59,263 nt of DNA from Lysinibacillus_B sp036662795 (GCF_036662795.1 NZ_JBAFWZ010000020.1:1-59263); one strand, 5' to 3'; shown: positions 1-8,144, counted from the first letter of the stretch. The notes: a model not told the origin generated them from the sequence alone. Translations and numbers: made by a program.

Positions 1-414
1 GAGATATGCTACAGCAAAAGTGGTGGCGAGCGATATGAAAAAGCTGAAGAAAACGAAGTACAATATATTGCAAAATTACTCTATCAGTATGGCTGGGGAA
101 TTGATCGTGTGAAAAAGCATCAAGATTGGTCAGGTAAATATTGTCCGCATCGAATCTTGTCTGAAAGTCGTTGGGAATCATTGAAGCAACGTGTACAAGT
201 TGCTTTAGATAATTTGAAAAAACCAGTTAAAAAGCAGGAACCACCAGGGACAAAACCAACTTACGAAAAGGATGCAAAGCCGTCTGAATGGGCAGAAAAA
301 GCGGTAGCATGGGCAAAGGAAAATGGTATATCTGATGGTACGTACCCTAAACGTCCAGCAACTCGTGAAGAAGTAATTACAATGCTATACAATATGCAAA
401 TTAAATTAAAATGA
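1..414 (+). CDS. N-acetylmuramoyl-L-alanine amidase, 3' end only
   Basis: The reading frame is open from base 1, so the N-terminus lies outside the window. The visible part contains VKKHQDWSGKYCPHRIL, the end of the Amidase_2 fold that carries a zinc-ligand His and the K/C-P-H motif of CwlA/phage-type amidases. These enzymes cut the MurNAc-L-Ala bond of peptidoglycan. After a Pro/Lys linker (about residues 75-90 of the visible part) comes SEWAEKAVAWAKENGISDG, which resembles an S-layer-homology or similar wall-anchoring repeat, ending shortly after. A terminator follows directly. Phage endolysin and host autolysin cannot be told apart from this piece. Confidence 0.75.
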   Translation, partial: EICYSKSGGERYEKAEENEVQYIAKLLYQYGWGIDRVKKHQDWSGKYCPHRILSESRWESLKQRVQVALDNLKKPVKKQEPPGTKPTYEKDAKPSEWAEKAVAWAKENGISDGTYPKRPATREEVITMLYNMQIKLK

Positions 415-420
415 GTTGAA

Positions 421-457
421 GCCTGTTATCGCTATTACAGTGGTAGCGTGCTTTTTT
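421..457 (+). terminator. Rho-independent terminator after the amidase
   Basis: The stem CGCTA/TAGCG has weaker outer pairs and a run of six T. Its sequence resembles the terminator at 2124-2166, which ends a second small gene fragment. Confidence 0.6.
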
Positions 458-526
458 GCATTTTATTGAGGTGGCACCGAAAAAAATAAAAGTAGGCACA
501 GAATGGGAATTTTAGGAAATAAACTT

Positions 527-556
527 TGAAATTTCGGAATTAATATCAGTATAATA
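527..556 (+). promoter_or_regulatory. Sigma-A-like promoter for the toxin gene
   Basis: TTGAAA at 527-532, an 18-bp spacer and TATAAT at 551-556 lie about 70 bp upstream of the toxin start codon. Confidence 0.55.
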
Positions 557-624
557 AGGGCAACTCGAGGATAAGTAATTTGTTATAACAAATAAGAAAA
601 ACAATTAGAAGGGAGTAAATAATT

Positions 625-1212
625 ATGAAGACTATCTTTATTAAAAGTTTTGTACCTATAATTTGTTTTACTTTAGTTTTTAGTTTTATTTCATCGAATC
701 TTGTTAGTGCTAGTGAATCACAAGGTATACATACATATAATTCAACACAAGAAGTATTTGTAAATACTCAATTTGATGAAAATTCTGTCGTCAAAGGAGA
801 CGGCATAAGTGAAGGGTTTAGTGTGTCTTTAATTGACTCAAGTATTAATAATGAAGCTGAAATACAACCGTATGCATTACCAATTCTTCCAATTGCTATT
901 GGGACACTTACAAGATTCCTTGTTAAAAATACATTAAAAAAAGCCGGCGAAACTTTTGGCAAGAGAGTAGTAATTTCACTTTTAGGTAACGGAATCAAGA
1001 ATTACAGTGATGTTTGGAAGAGCTTTAAAGCATATAGAGGTGTAACAAAAACAAATGGTCTTTCAGGAAGTAAAAAGAGATACTATGAATGGGATAATAC
1101 TCATCACGATATAGAAGTATATGATAAAAATGGTAAGCATTTGGGGAGTATGGATCCATTTGACGGTGAAATGTATAAACCACCTGTTCCAGGTCGGAAT
1201 ATAGATATTTAA
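625..1212 (+). CDS. Secreted toxin with colicin E3-type 16S rRNase C-terminal domain
   Basis: The 195-residue protein has a Sec-type signal peptide (about residues 1-29, ending LVSA|SES), a spacer, a Gly/Leu/Ile-rich hydrophobic stretch (about 88-105), and a C-terminal domain from about residue 145. That domain contains YEWDNTHHDIEVYDKNG, then HLGSMDP and PGRNI, which match the cytotoxic domain of colicin E3 (YEWDSQHGELE...HLGSFDP...KRNI). The four residues that matter in E3, Asp, His, Glu and Arg, are present as D157, H160, E164 and R191. Colicin E3 cleaves 16S rRNA in the decoding centre. The colicin receptor and translocation domains are absent, so delivery must differ. The N-terminal half recalls the small secreted putative toxins of firmicutes (SAR2788-like), but that is weak. 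RBS AAGGGAG supports the start. The next gene is the likely immunity protein. Confidence 0.8.
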   Translation: MKTIFIKSFVPIICFTLVFSFISSNLVSASESQGIHTYNSTQEVFVNTQFDENSVVKGDGISEGFSVSLIDSSINNEAEIQPYALPILPIAIGTLTRFLVKNTLKKAGETFGKRVVISLLGNGIKNYSDVWKSFKAYRGVTKTNGLSGSKKRYYEWDNTHHDIEVYDKNGKHLGSMDPFDGEMYKPPVPGRNIDI

Positions 1213-1220
1213 AAGTCACT

Positions 1221-1258
1221 GAAAACAGAGTGAGCGGTTCTCGCAACACTCTGTTTTC
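1221..1258 (+). other. Perfect 12-bp hairpin between toxin and immunity genes
   Basis: GAAAACAGAGTG (1221-1232) pairs perfectly with CACTCTGTTTTC (1247-1258) around a 14-nt loop. It is followed by TGGTATATAATTACT rather than a T-run, so it looks more like an mRNA processing or stabilising element than a strong terminator. Confidence 0.6.
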
Positions 1259-1291
1259 TGGTATATAATTACTAAGAGGTGATAGATAATA

Positions 1292-1792
1292 ATGAAGAAA
1301 CAAAGAGGGCTTAAAAGAAAAATTAAGAGTATAAAGTCTATAATTAAGGAAAATACTAGTGAATTCCCTGCTGATTTTTACCTTGACTCCTATTGGAATT
1401 TTCGCATACCAGCATCAAGGGCTCTAATACAATATTCATCTAAAATACAGATTCAATTAGCACATTTTCTTATTAATAGTACAAAAGAATTATTAATAAA
1501 CAAGCCTCCTAAATTAAAGGATGCCTTAGTAACATTAATGATAAAACCATTTGATTTTTGGGAATCAGAATTAATAATCCATAAAGATATAGATAGCTAT
1601 AAATCTTTTTACAATAGAAATAATAATTTTCAAAAATGGGTTCCGATTGAAAATAGTAAAGAATTAAGGGATTATATTAAAGTAATTAGAGAAAATAATT
1701 TACAAGTTATTACTTTAGAAGAGACAAACTTAGGAGAAGAACAAAAAAATATCTTTTTTGTTGTTGGAGAAGTAAAAATGATACTTGAATAA
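1292..1792 (+). CDS. Probable immunity protein (DUF3916-like)
   Basis: The 166-residue protein is soluble and has no signal peptide or membrane segment. Its central part (WNFRIPASRALIQYSSKIQ, then LMIKPFDFWESELIIH) resembles the DUF3916 family as I recall it, found beside polymorphic toxins in Bacillales. It sits 79 bp downstream of the rRNase toxin on the same strand with its own good RBS (GAGGTGA), the position expected for a cognate cytoplasmic immunity protein. Function is inferred from position and the family impression. It shows no obvious similarity to the colicin E3 immunity protein Im3. Confidence 0.6.
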   Translation: MKKQRGLKRKIKSIKSIIKENTSEFPADFYLDSYWNFRIPASRALIQYSSKIQIQLAHFLINSTKELLINKPPKLKDALVTLMIKPFDFWESELIIHKDIDSYKSFYNRNNNFQKWVPIENSKELRDYIKVIRENNLQVITLEETNLGEEQKNIFFVVGEVKMILE

Positions 1793-1839
1793 TAGTATTT
1801 CTTCTTAGCCCAGACAAAGATATACCTTGCTGTTATTGA

Positions 1840-2115
1840 CAAACGTATTCTGAACCTCAAGTTACATCTTTCTTGAAATTTATTGGCCATCCTTATTCTT
1901 CACCAAAGTCAAGCACACTGAAAGCCAAAACAATTACGCTAAATGCAACAGCAAAGAAAGAGTTTGAAGCTGGTCGCGTAGTTTTACAAAAGGTGATTGC
2001 TGGTGCATACAAGGAAGGTATATTCCACTCTGATCATTCGACTAAAGTAAAAAGTTATTCTGATGATGAGCTCGCAAGTAATGCGCTTATTTATCTACTA
2101 CGTAAATCAAAATAA
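1840..2115 (+). pseudogene. Fragment of a wall-associated protein (C-terminal piece)
   Basis: The frame is open from 1840 after a stop at 1837. A TTG at 1873 could start an 80-residue product, but no RBS precedes it and the sequence reads in-frame further upstream. The product contains AGAYKEGIFHSDHSTKVKSY, which looks like a degenerate C-terminal repeat of a larger surface or hydrolase protein. It ends just before a terminator resembling that of the partial amidase, suggesting both come from related genes. I see no catalytic motif and treat it as a remnant. Confidence 0.4.
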
Positions 2116-2123
2116 ACATGTAA

Positions 2124-2166
2124 AGCCCGTTATCACTATTAAATGTAGTGGTAGCAGGCTTTTTTG
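2124..2166 (+). terminator. Terminator after the gene fragment
   Basis: GCC...CACTA and TAGTG...GGC form the stem, followed by TTTTTT. It resembles the terminator at 421-457. Confidence 0.65.
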
Positions 2167-2697
2167 CGTTTATAAACAATCCCATGCCAAACTCAAAAAG
2201 CTCCAAATTTTGAACTTGGACATTCGAAAACGTATTTAATATTCTTTTGCAAGCTTTTCGTTTAGATATGGAGGGCTTGTTTATTGTCAAAAAACAAAAG
2301 CCACTCAAGAGAGCGGCTTAAGAAAATTATTTTAAATTGATTACTCCAGTTTCAGTACCCCAAAAGTACCCCAATTTAATATCCTTAGATATACAAAATT
2401 ACAAATGCTAAAAATCTAATACACCTTAAAGTGTTGATATAATAGGGGATACAAAATTTAAAAATAACCATTACGAATTAAATAGAACTCTGGAGCAAAA
2501 ACACTCCGCCGAAGTGGTTGTCCTAAAATAACACCTTTATTTTAAACTACCACCAATTGTTAGTCACAATTCAACAATTGGATGTGTAGTTTTTTTGTTT
2601 AAAATCAGCGAATAAATTAGTGTACCGAATTAGTAGTTTAAATCGGCATTAATAATATAAATAATGCCCTCTTATATAGAGGGCAAAAATAGTCATT
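2167..2697. other. Intergenic stretch with a possible small RNA
   Basis: No convincing protein gene is seen. TATAAT at 2438-2443 is followed by about 100 nt and then a strong terminator (2544-2597) built from ACTACCACCAATTGTT and AACAATTGG...GTAGT with seven T. No open frame between them has an RBS, so an independent small RNA of about 150 nt is possible. On the minus strand, the frame ending at 2341 reads WGTFGVLKLE-stop, like the tail of some phage integrases, but it is too short to call. Confidence 0.35.
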
Positions 2698-3039
2698 TTA
2701 AGCCATGCTTCTGCAAGTATTTGCACATTCACGACAAATTTTCGCACACTCTTGGCAATGTGGATCCTGAAATTTCTCGCATTCAGTGGCACATGCTTCA
2801 CAAATTTCTGCACATAGTTTGCAAAATTGCTTAGCCATTGAACTATTACGAGACATTAACGCTACTGCTTGTAAACAAATTTCTGCACAATCATTTAATA
2901 TCTGAAGGCAGTGGATTCTTGCTTGTATATCCGGCTCTTGTAAGCAAGCTGAAGCACACTCTTCACAAGCTCTCGCACAACGAATACAAAGCTCAATACA
3001 GTTATCCATATGTGTTGGTGATGATGATAAGACTCCCAT
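2698..3039 (-). CDS. Cys-rich four-helix-bundle copper-binding protein (Csp/YhjQ-like, DUF326)
   Basis: The 113-residue protein has about 19 cysteines arranged as CxxxC and CxxC repeats along amphipathic helices (CIELCIRCARACEECASAC near the N-terminus, CQECAKICRECANTC at the C-terminus). This matches cytosolic copper-storage proteins (Csp3) and YhjQ-type proteins, whose Cys-lined four-helix bundle holds many Cu(I) ions. No signal peptide is present, so cytosolic storage or buffering is expected. RBS AGGAGGATTAATT precedes the ATG. The gene is monocistronic, and no copper regulator gene lies next to it. Confidence 0.85.
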   Translation of the reverse strand: MGVLSSSPTHMDNCIELCIRCARACEECASACLQEPDIQARIHCLQILNDCAEICLQAVALMSRNSSMAKQFCKLCAEICEACATECEKFQDPHCQECAKICRECANTCRSMA

Positions 3040-3230
3040 AATTAATCCTCCTTAAATTGTAGTACAAATGTATTCTTAACATCGTTTATTTTTTTATTCC
3101 TTAACATCTATAGTAAAATTAGAAATTTTAATGGGTGTAAACATCGATGCGCCGTATTCATTATTACTTGTAATATCCGTCGTAATAAAAAGTATTGGCG
3201 AGCTTTCAAGCGAAGGATTAGCTGTATTAA

Positions 3231-3264
3231 CTAAAAAAAACCGGCAAAATAAATTGCCGGTTAG
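3231..3264 (-). terminator. Terminator of the SASP gene
   Basis: On the minus strand AACCGGCAA pairs with TTGCCGGTT, followed by eight T. Confidence 0.8.
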
Positions 3265-3279
3265 GAAAGATAAATAAAG

Positions 3280-3567
3280 TTATTTTGTCCCGTTTTGGTT
3301 ACTATTATTTGCATATGAACCTGAAGCTTGTTGTTTTTTAGCTTCTGCTTGCTGGATTTGTTGTTTCACCTGGTTAACATCCGTTTCATAGCCGAATTCT
3401 GCATTCATTGAACTAGGCATTTTTTGCTTACCATTTTTATTGAATGATCCTGAGGCTTGTTGTTTTTTAGCTTCTGCCTGTTGAATTTGTTGTTTCACCT
3501 GGTTAACATCTGTTTCATAGCCGAATTCTGCATTAGTATTTTGATTATTTTGGTTATTTTTTTTCAT
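3280..3567 (-). CDS. sspE: Gamma-type small acid-soluble spore protein
   Basis: The 95-residue, Gln/Asn/Lys/Ala-rich protein is built of two near-identical repeats, NAEFGYETDVNQVKQQIQQA then EAKKQQASGS, the hallmark of gamma-type SASP. These are amino-acid reserves in the forespore, degraded by the GPR protease at germination; the EFGYETD-type segment is the usual cleavage region. I place the start at the ATG at 3567 because a GTG nine bases upstream overlaps the RBS (GGGAGG). A strong terminator follows. It is direct evidence for a spore-former. Transcription by sigma-G is expected, but I could not assign the boxes confidently. Confidence 0.9.
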   Translation of the reverse strand: MKKNNQNNQNTNAEFGYETDVNQVKQQIQQAEAKKQQASGSFNKNGKQKMPSSMNAEFGYETDVNQVKQQIQQAEAKKQQASGSYANNSNQNGTK

Positions 3568-3918
3568 GTTTTTCACCTCCCGAATTTAGTTTGTACAAGA
3601 GGGATAATATTATCCTTACTGTTTTTTTTCATTTGAAAAATTGTTGGATTCCCCATAATTTTTTCGCCATTGAGGAAGTCAGAAAAAGTATAGGTAGTTG
3701 CCAAGAGATTTTTCAAAAAGGTTTTAAAAAAGTATGTAATTTGAGCAAGATACGGTAATCGGGCACTTTCACTTTAGTTTTATGTAATAAATTTGGTTTA
3801 TACATATGATTGGTGTAATACATTCCACGTAAGTGTTTTTAAATTAAGAAAGGCAGGCTTTTTTTTGTTTCATTTAAAGGTATAATAGAAAAGAGTAATT
3901 TTTGAAGGGAAGTCAATT
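3568..3918. other. Intergenic region before thyA
   Basis: About 350 bp of AT-rich sequence between the divergent sspE and thyA genes. A TATAAT box near 3880 (GGTATAATAG) is a likely thyA -10, but a good -35 is not evident. I see no gene. Confidence 0.5.
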
Positions 3919-4857
3919 ATGGAGCAGTATTTACAACTTTGTCAGCATATTTTAGAGCATGGCTTTGAAAAGGGAGATCGAACAGGAACAGGGACAAAAA
4001 GTGTATTTGGCTATCAAATGCGCTTTGATTTAGAAAAAGGATTTCCACTTCTAACGACTAAACGAACATACTTTAAGCTAATTAAGACAGAATTGCTTTG
4101 GTTTTTAAAGGGCGATACAAATGTCCGTACTCTAATAAAGGATAAAAATTATATATGGAATGAATGGGCTTTTGAAAAATGGGTAAAATCCACGGAATAT
4201 CAAGGTCCGGATATGACTGATTTTGGTCTACGAGCTGCAAAAGATCCAGAATTCGCAAAAATAGTAGACGAGCAAATGGAGATTTTTAACGAGAACATTT
4301 TAAATGATGATGCATTTGCAGAAACGTACGGAGATTTGGGACCTGTTTATGGGAAGCAGTGGCGCTCTTGGCCAGCAGCGAACGGCGAAACGATTGATCA
4401 AATTGCTAATGTAATAGAAGGAATTAAAAATAATCCAGATTCTCGTCGCCTAATTGTTACAGCGTGGAACCCGGCTGAAGTAGATATGATGGCTTTACCT
4501 CCTTGTCATTCATTTTTCCAGTTTTATGTAGCAGGTGGAAAGCTATCTTGTCAGCTTTATCAACGTAGCGCGGATGTGTTCTTAGGTGTACCATTTAATA
4601 TCGCATCGTATGCTCTATTAACGCATTTAATCGCGAAAGAATGTGGACTCCAAGTAGGGGAGTTTGTGCATACGTTAGGGGATGCGCATATTTACAGCAA
4701 CCACTTTGATCAAGTGATGGAGCAGCTAAGTAGAGATACACGTGAGTTACCGAAATTGCTTTTAGCAGATAAGTCTATTTTCGAGATGAATTCAGACGAT
4801 ATTACGCTTGAGGGATATAATCCACATCCACCAATAAAAGCACCGATTGCCGTATAA
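3919..4857 (+). CDS. thyA: Thymidylate synthase
   Basis: The 312-residue enzyme converts dUMP to dTMP using methylene-tetrahydrofolate. It shows the N-terminal RTGTGTKSVFGYQMRFDL dUMP-phosphate loop, the catalytic Cys at about residue 196 in ALPPCHSFFQFYV, and QLYQRSADVFLGVPFN. It is longer than the 264-residue E. coli type because of an insertion of about 50 residues in the small domain (roughly 80-130), as in the Lactobacillus casei enzyme. RBS GAAGGGAAG supports the ATG. In Bacillus the gene often adjoins dfrA; here pdxST lies between them on the other strand. DHFR recycles the dihydrofolate made by this reaction. Confidence 0.95.
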   Translation: MEQYLQLCQHILEHGFEKGDRTGTGTKSVFGYQMRFDLEKGFPLLTTKRTYFKLIKTELLWFLKGDTNVRTLIKDKNYIWNEWAFEKWVKSTEYQGPDMTDFGLRAAKDPEFAKIVDEQMEIFNENILNDDAFAETYGDLGPVYGKQWRSWPAANGETIDQIANVIEGIKNNPDSRRLIVTAWNPAEVDMMALPPCHSFFQFYVAGGKLSCQLYQRSADVFLGVPFNIASYALLTHLIAKECGLQVGEFVHTLGDAHIYSNHFDQVMEQLSRDTRELPKLLLADKSIFEMNSDDITLEGYNPHPPIKAPIAV

Positions 4858-5482
4858 AAGGAAGCGATGTCTGAAAAGGTATTTTGAGACGAAAGCTCGC
4901 GGACTGAGGCACAGTGCTCCAAATTTCAATGTAGAAAATCGTTCTTTTTTTATTTTTATTGAGAAATACAACATCGACTCTAATAATTTTTATTAAAAAT
5001 AAAATACGTGTTTATACGATTTGTCAGAATCGATATACAACTTATTTTAAAATATGTGCCAAAAAGGACTTTTTTCCTCTTTGACACATATTTATTTTTA
5101 AGTTGTATATGAATCCTGTCGAATAGCGTTTTTTACGATTGAAAATCGAAGAAGAAAAAATAATATGATAAAAAATCTATGCGTATTGAAAATTTTGTGA
5201 GAAAAAAATAAGAATGTAATAATTTATAGAGCCAGCCGGAAAAGAGAGCGAGCTGAGTTCTACATTATTCTTATAGAAATTGATGGAAAATGACCTGGTT
5301 TTCTACCGGAATAGCCTCTTTCTTGAATAAAATCTCAAAGGAGTCGATGAGGTTTGGTAGTAAGAATATATGATTTTTGATAACGTAACTCGTGATAAGG
5401 GCTGATTTTTCACCAAAAATGAGTGCTTTTTCATCAAAATCAAGGCTTTTTTGCACTATAAATGGTGACTTCCCTTATATAG
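4858..5482. other. Gene-free AT-rich stretch
   Basis: No convincing gene is seen. It contains a 110-bp imperfect palindrome (separate entry) and scattered poly-A/T tracts. A 61-codon minus-strand frame at 5271-5456 lacks an RBS and family resemblance. Confidence 0.5.
5017..5126. repeat. Long imperfect palindrome, arms of about 52 bp
   Basis: The left arm (5017-5068) contains CAGAAT, TATACAACTTA, AATATGTG and AAAAAGGA. The right arm (5075-5126) carries their complements in reverse order around a 6-nt loop. It would form a long hairpin in either strand. There is no internal gene. A MITE-like element or a structured RNA are both possible. Confidence 0.7.
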
Positions 5483-5517
5483 AAAAAGCCATCTACCCCT
5501 AGATTCGGGAGATGGCC
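5483..5517 (-). terminator. Minus-strand terminator
   Basis: GGCCATCTCCC pairs with GGGGTAGATGGC, followed by five T on the minus strand. It would end transcription coming from the small gene at 5666-5812. Confidence 0.65.
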
Positions 5518-5665
5518 TGATAAGAGCAAATATTTGAAAGGATTCTTTAAATCGAATATTTCTATTATTGGGTTATCAATTCTGTTCAAGATAGAGACTA
5601 TGTACTCAGAATAGGAACATTTCTCTTTCAAGGTTTTCGCTATGCATTTCTTTTTGATCTTTTTG

Positions 5666-5812
5666 CTACCGCAGCTGACCTGATGCAATTGTAGTCTGAA
5701 CAGATACTTGAGCGGTTTGATATTGTGGCGGCGTTTTTGGTTCAACAAATAAGGTTGAGTAATAAGCATCCGCAATCGTAATAGCGTAAATAACAAAAAG
5801 TAGTTTTTTCAT
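5666..5812 (-). CDS. Possible small secreted or membrane peptide (48 aa)
   Basis: MKKLLFVIYAITIADAYYST begins a 48-residue product with a short charged N-terminus and hydrophobic core, then a Pro/Gln-rich tail. A purine-rich GAGGGAG lies about 20 bp upstream, too far for a good RBS, and precedes a 7-codon frame that overlaps the ATG. A terminator follows about 150 bp downstream. I recognise no family. It may be a real small gene with a translationally coupled leader, or a remnant. Confidence 0.3.
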   Translation of the reverse strand: MKKLLFVIYAITIADAYYSTLFVEPKTPPQYQTAQVSVQTTIASGQLR

Positions 5813-5953
5813 TCAATGATCCAAAATTTCATTTCTCCCTCTATGTTCTATCCTGTAGAACTATATAATATTATACGAATAGACTGGAGATAAGTTTCAA
5901 TTTTTATCATCTTTTTATGAAAAATAATTAACTCGTTTTACAAAAAAGGAAAA

Positions 5954-6511
5954 TCACTTACACATCTCAATAAAATAGCTCATTAACGAATAGTCCTTTG
6001 TGAGCTCTGGGTGGAACGAGCAAGCGAGGAGATGACGGTCACGAGCGCAGACGATATCTCCGTCTAATGTCGCAAGGATTTCTACTCCTTCACCGACACT
6101 GGCAATTTTCGGTGCCCGAATAAAAACAGCAGGGAAATTGTCGCTTACCCCTTTAATCACAAGTGGTGTCTCAAAGCTATGGATTTGACGGCCAAATGCA
6201 TTACGACGAGCTGTGATGTTCATCTGTCCAATATGCGCTTCTTCACCTTCGACAGAAGAGGCAAGCAGGATAAGTCCTGCACATGTGCCAAATACTGGCT
6301 TGGATTCTGCAAAGGCTTGAAGGGCAGGGAGCATGTTCCCATAATAGATTAAACGGCGCATGGCTGTACTTTCGCCACCCGGTAATAATAGTCCGTCAAT
6401 ACTTTGTAATTGAGTCGCCGTTTTAATGGGAATAGCTTCACTACCACAAGCTTCAATTGCTTTTATATGCTCTGTCACGGCTCCTTGTAAAGCAAGTACG
6501 CCAATTTTCAT
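5954..6511 (-). CDS. pdxT: Pyridoxal 5'-phosphate synthase glutaminase subunit
   Basis: The 185-residue class I glutamine amidotransferase supplies ammonia to PdxS for PLP synthesis. The oxyanion segment LPGGEST is at about residues 43-49, the nucleophile Cys77 is in GTCAGL, and the His167/Glu169 pair is in SFHPEL, completing the triad. It follows pdxS with a one-base overlap, indicating translational coupling and equal stoichiometry. PdxT docks on the PdxS dodecamer. Confidence 0.97.
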   Translation of the reverse strand: MKIGVLALQGAVTEHIKAIEACGSEAIPIKTATQLQSIDGLLLPGGESTAMRRLIYYGNMLPALQAFAESKPVFGTCAGLILLASSVEGEEAHIGQMNITARRNAFGRQIHSFETPLVIKGVSDNFPAVFIRAPKIASVGEGVEILATLDGDIVCARDRHLLACSFHPELTKDYSLMSYFIEMCK

Positions 6512-7398
6512 TACCAGCCACGCTCCTGCATCCGCTCCCCCTGTGCTAACCGACCGATTTCAATCCCTTTCATAGGCACGCCAATTTCCTTTGAAACTTC
6601 CGCAATTAGTTGGTAATCCTGGTAATGTGTTGTTGCTTGGACAATGGCACGCGCGAATTTTTCAGGATTTTCTGCTTTAAAAATACCTGAACCGACAAAC
6701 ACACCATCCGCTCCTAATTCCATCATTAGCGCGGCATCGGCAGGCGTCGCAACCCCACCCGCTGCAAAGTTTACAACAGGTAAGCGCCCCTCTTGTTTAA
6801 TAGAGAGTAGTACTTCAAATGGAGCACCTAGATTTTTCGCCTCTGTCATTAATTCGTCCTCATTCATCGCAACGACAGCACGTAATTGTGCATTTACTTT
6901 ACGTAAATGTCTGACAGCCTCCACAATATTACCTGTGCCTGGTTCTCCTTTAGTTCGTAGCATAGCCACGCCTTCCCCGATGCGTCGTGCTGCTTCGCCT
7001 AAATCACGGCAACCACATACAAATGGGACTATGTATTGACTTTTAAGCAGATGGAATTCCTCGTCGGCTGGTGTCAATACTTCACTTTCATCGATATAAT
7101 CCACACCCATTGCCTCTAATACACGTGCCTCTACAATATGGCCGATACGGGCTTTTGCCATTACCGGAATGGACACAGCACCCATAACTTCTTCTACAAT
7201 ACGTGGATCTGCCATACGAGCAACTCCACCAGCTGCTCGAATATCTGAAGGAACACGCTCCAATGCCATGACAGCTACAGCACCAGCAGCCTCTGCTATT
7301 TTAGCTTGCTCTGCATTCACAACATCCATAATGACACCGCCTTTTTGCATTAATGCCATCCCACGTTTTACAACCTCTGACCCTGTTAAAATAGACAT
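6511..7398 (-). CDS. pdxS: Pyridoxal 5'-phosphate synthase lyase subunit
   Basis: The 295-residue (beta/alpha)8 barrel builds PLP from ribose 5-phosphate, glyceraldehyde 3-phosphate and ammonia. Family signatures include GGVARMADP, the Lys in PVMAKARIGHIVEA and FAAGGVATPADAA, and the phosphate-binding ELGADGVFVGSGIF. Length is normal. First gene of the pdxST operon, with RBS AAGGAGTG. A TATAAT box lies about 35 bp upstream of the start on the minus strand. No PdxR/MocR-type regulator is adjacent. Confidence 0.97.
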   Translation of the reverse strand: MSILTGSEVVKRGMALMQKGGVIMDVVNAEQAKIAEAAGAVAVMALERVPSDIRAAGGVARMADPRIVEEVMGAVSIPVMAKARIGHIVEARVLEAMGVDYIDESEVLTPADEEFHLLKSQYIVPFVCGCRDLGEAARRIGEGVAMLRTKGEPGTGNIVEAVRHLRKVNAQLRAVVAMNEDELMTEAKNLGAPFEVLLSIKQEGRLPVVNFAAGGVATPADAALMMELGADGVFVGSGIFKAENPEKFARAIVQATTHYQDYQLIAEVSKEIGVPMKGIEIGRLAQGERMQERGW

Positions 7399-7661
7399 TT
7401 TCCAAACACTCCTTCATGTTAGTATGACTCTATTATAAAATCGTCTGAACTTTTTAGAATAGTCAGTTTTATTGTATTTGTAGTGGTCAGTTTTCGACAT
7501 TCTTATTTTCAGCTAAATATACTGTATTGAGCTTATTAATAGTTTAGAGTTAACAAAACATCAAAAACATGAAATAATAAACGGGGAAAGCAAATGAGCA
7601 AATAAAGAATAAACCAACGAAATAAAAGATGTTGATGTTTTGCTTTATGGAGGAGACTAGT

Positions 7662-8144
7662 ATGATTTCATTAATTGTGGCATTCGATAAAAATCGTGTG
7701 ATGGGATATGAAAATGCGATGCCTTGGCATTTACCGGGCGACTTAAAATATTTTAAAGAGCAAACAATGGGAAAACCGATGATTATGGGACGTAAAACCT
7801 TCGAATCAATTGGACGCCCACTGCCAGGACGACGCAATATAGTGATAACAAGAAACCCTGACTATTATGCTGAAGGAATTGAGACGGTTTCTAGTTTAGA
7901 GGAAGCAATAGCCTTAGCAGGAAATATACCTGAGATTATGATCATCGGTGGCGAACAAATTTTTAAACTTAGCTTACCGATTGCTGATAAATTATATATT
8001 ACACATATTGATCATGAATTTGAGGGAGACACTTTTTTCCCTGCCTTTGAGGGCTGGACTGTTTCATCTTGTGGAGATCCAATTCCTTCAGGAGATGGAT
8101 TTACATTTCAATATTGCATATACGAAAAAGCTGACAGAATGTAG
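7662..8144 (+). CDS. dfrA: Dihydrofolate reductase
   Basis: The 160-residue enzyme reduces dihydrofolate to tetrahydrofolate with NADPH and is the trimethoprim target. It shows MISLIVAFDKNRVMGYENAM, the PWHLPGDLKYFK active-site segment with the acidic Asp, MGRKTFESIG and MIIGGEQIF. I start it at the ATG at 7662, preceded by GGAGGAG. An in-frame start 33 bp upstream lacks an RBS. A terminator overlaps the stop codon. It works with thyA, about 3 kb upstream. Confidence 0.96.
   Translation: MISLIVAFDKNRVMGYENAMPWHLPGDLKYFKEQTMGKPMIMGRKTFESIGRPLPGRRNIVITRNPDYYAEGIETVSSLEEAIALAGNIPEIMIIGGEQIFKLSLPIADKLYITHIDHEFEGDTFFPAFEGWTVSSCGDPIPSGDGFTFQYCIYEKADRM

Noticed and set aside
2341..2460. Minus-strand frame ending WGTFGVLKLE, like a phage integrase tail
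   Set aside because: The recognisable part is only about 10 residues, and no upstream catalytic motif or ORF is seen.
5271..5456. 61-codon minus-strand frame
   Set aside because: No RBS, biased low-complexity composition, and no family resemblance.
5440..5796. 118-codon minus-strand frame
   Set aside because: It runs through the terminator at 5483-5517 and overlaps the better-supported 48-residue frame; no RBS.
6511..7662. PdxR-type regulator or transfer explaining pdxST between thyA and dfrA
   Set aside because: No regulator gene is present, and codon use looks like the host; ordinary rearrangement suffices.
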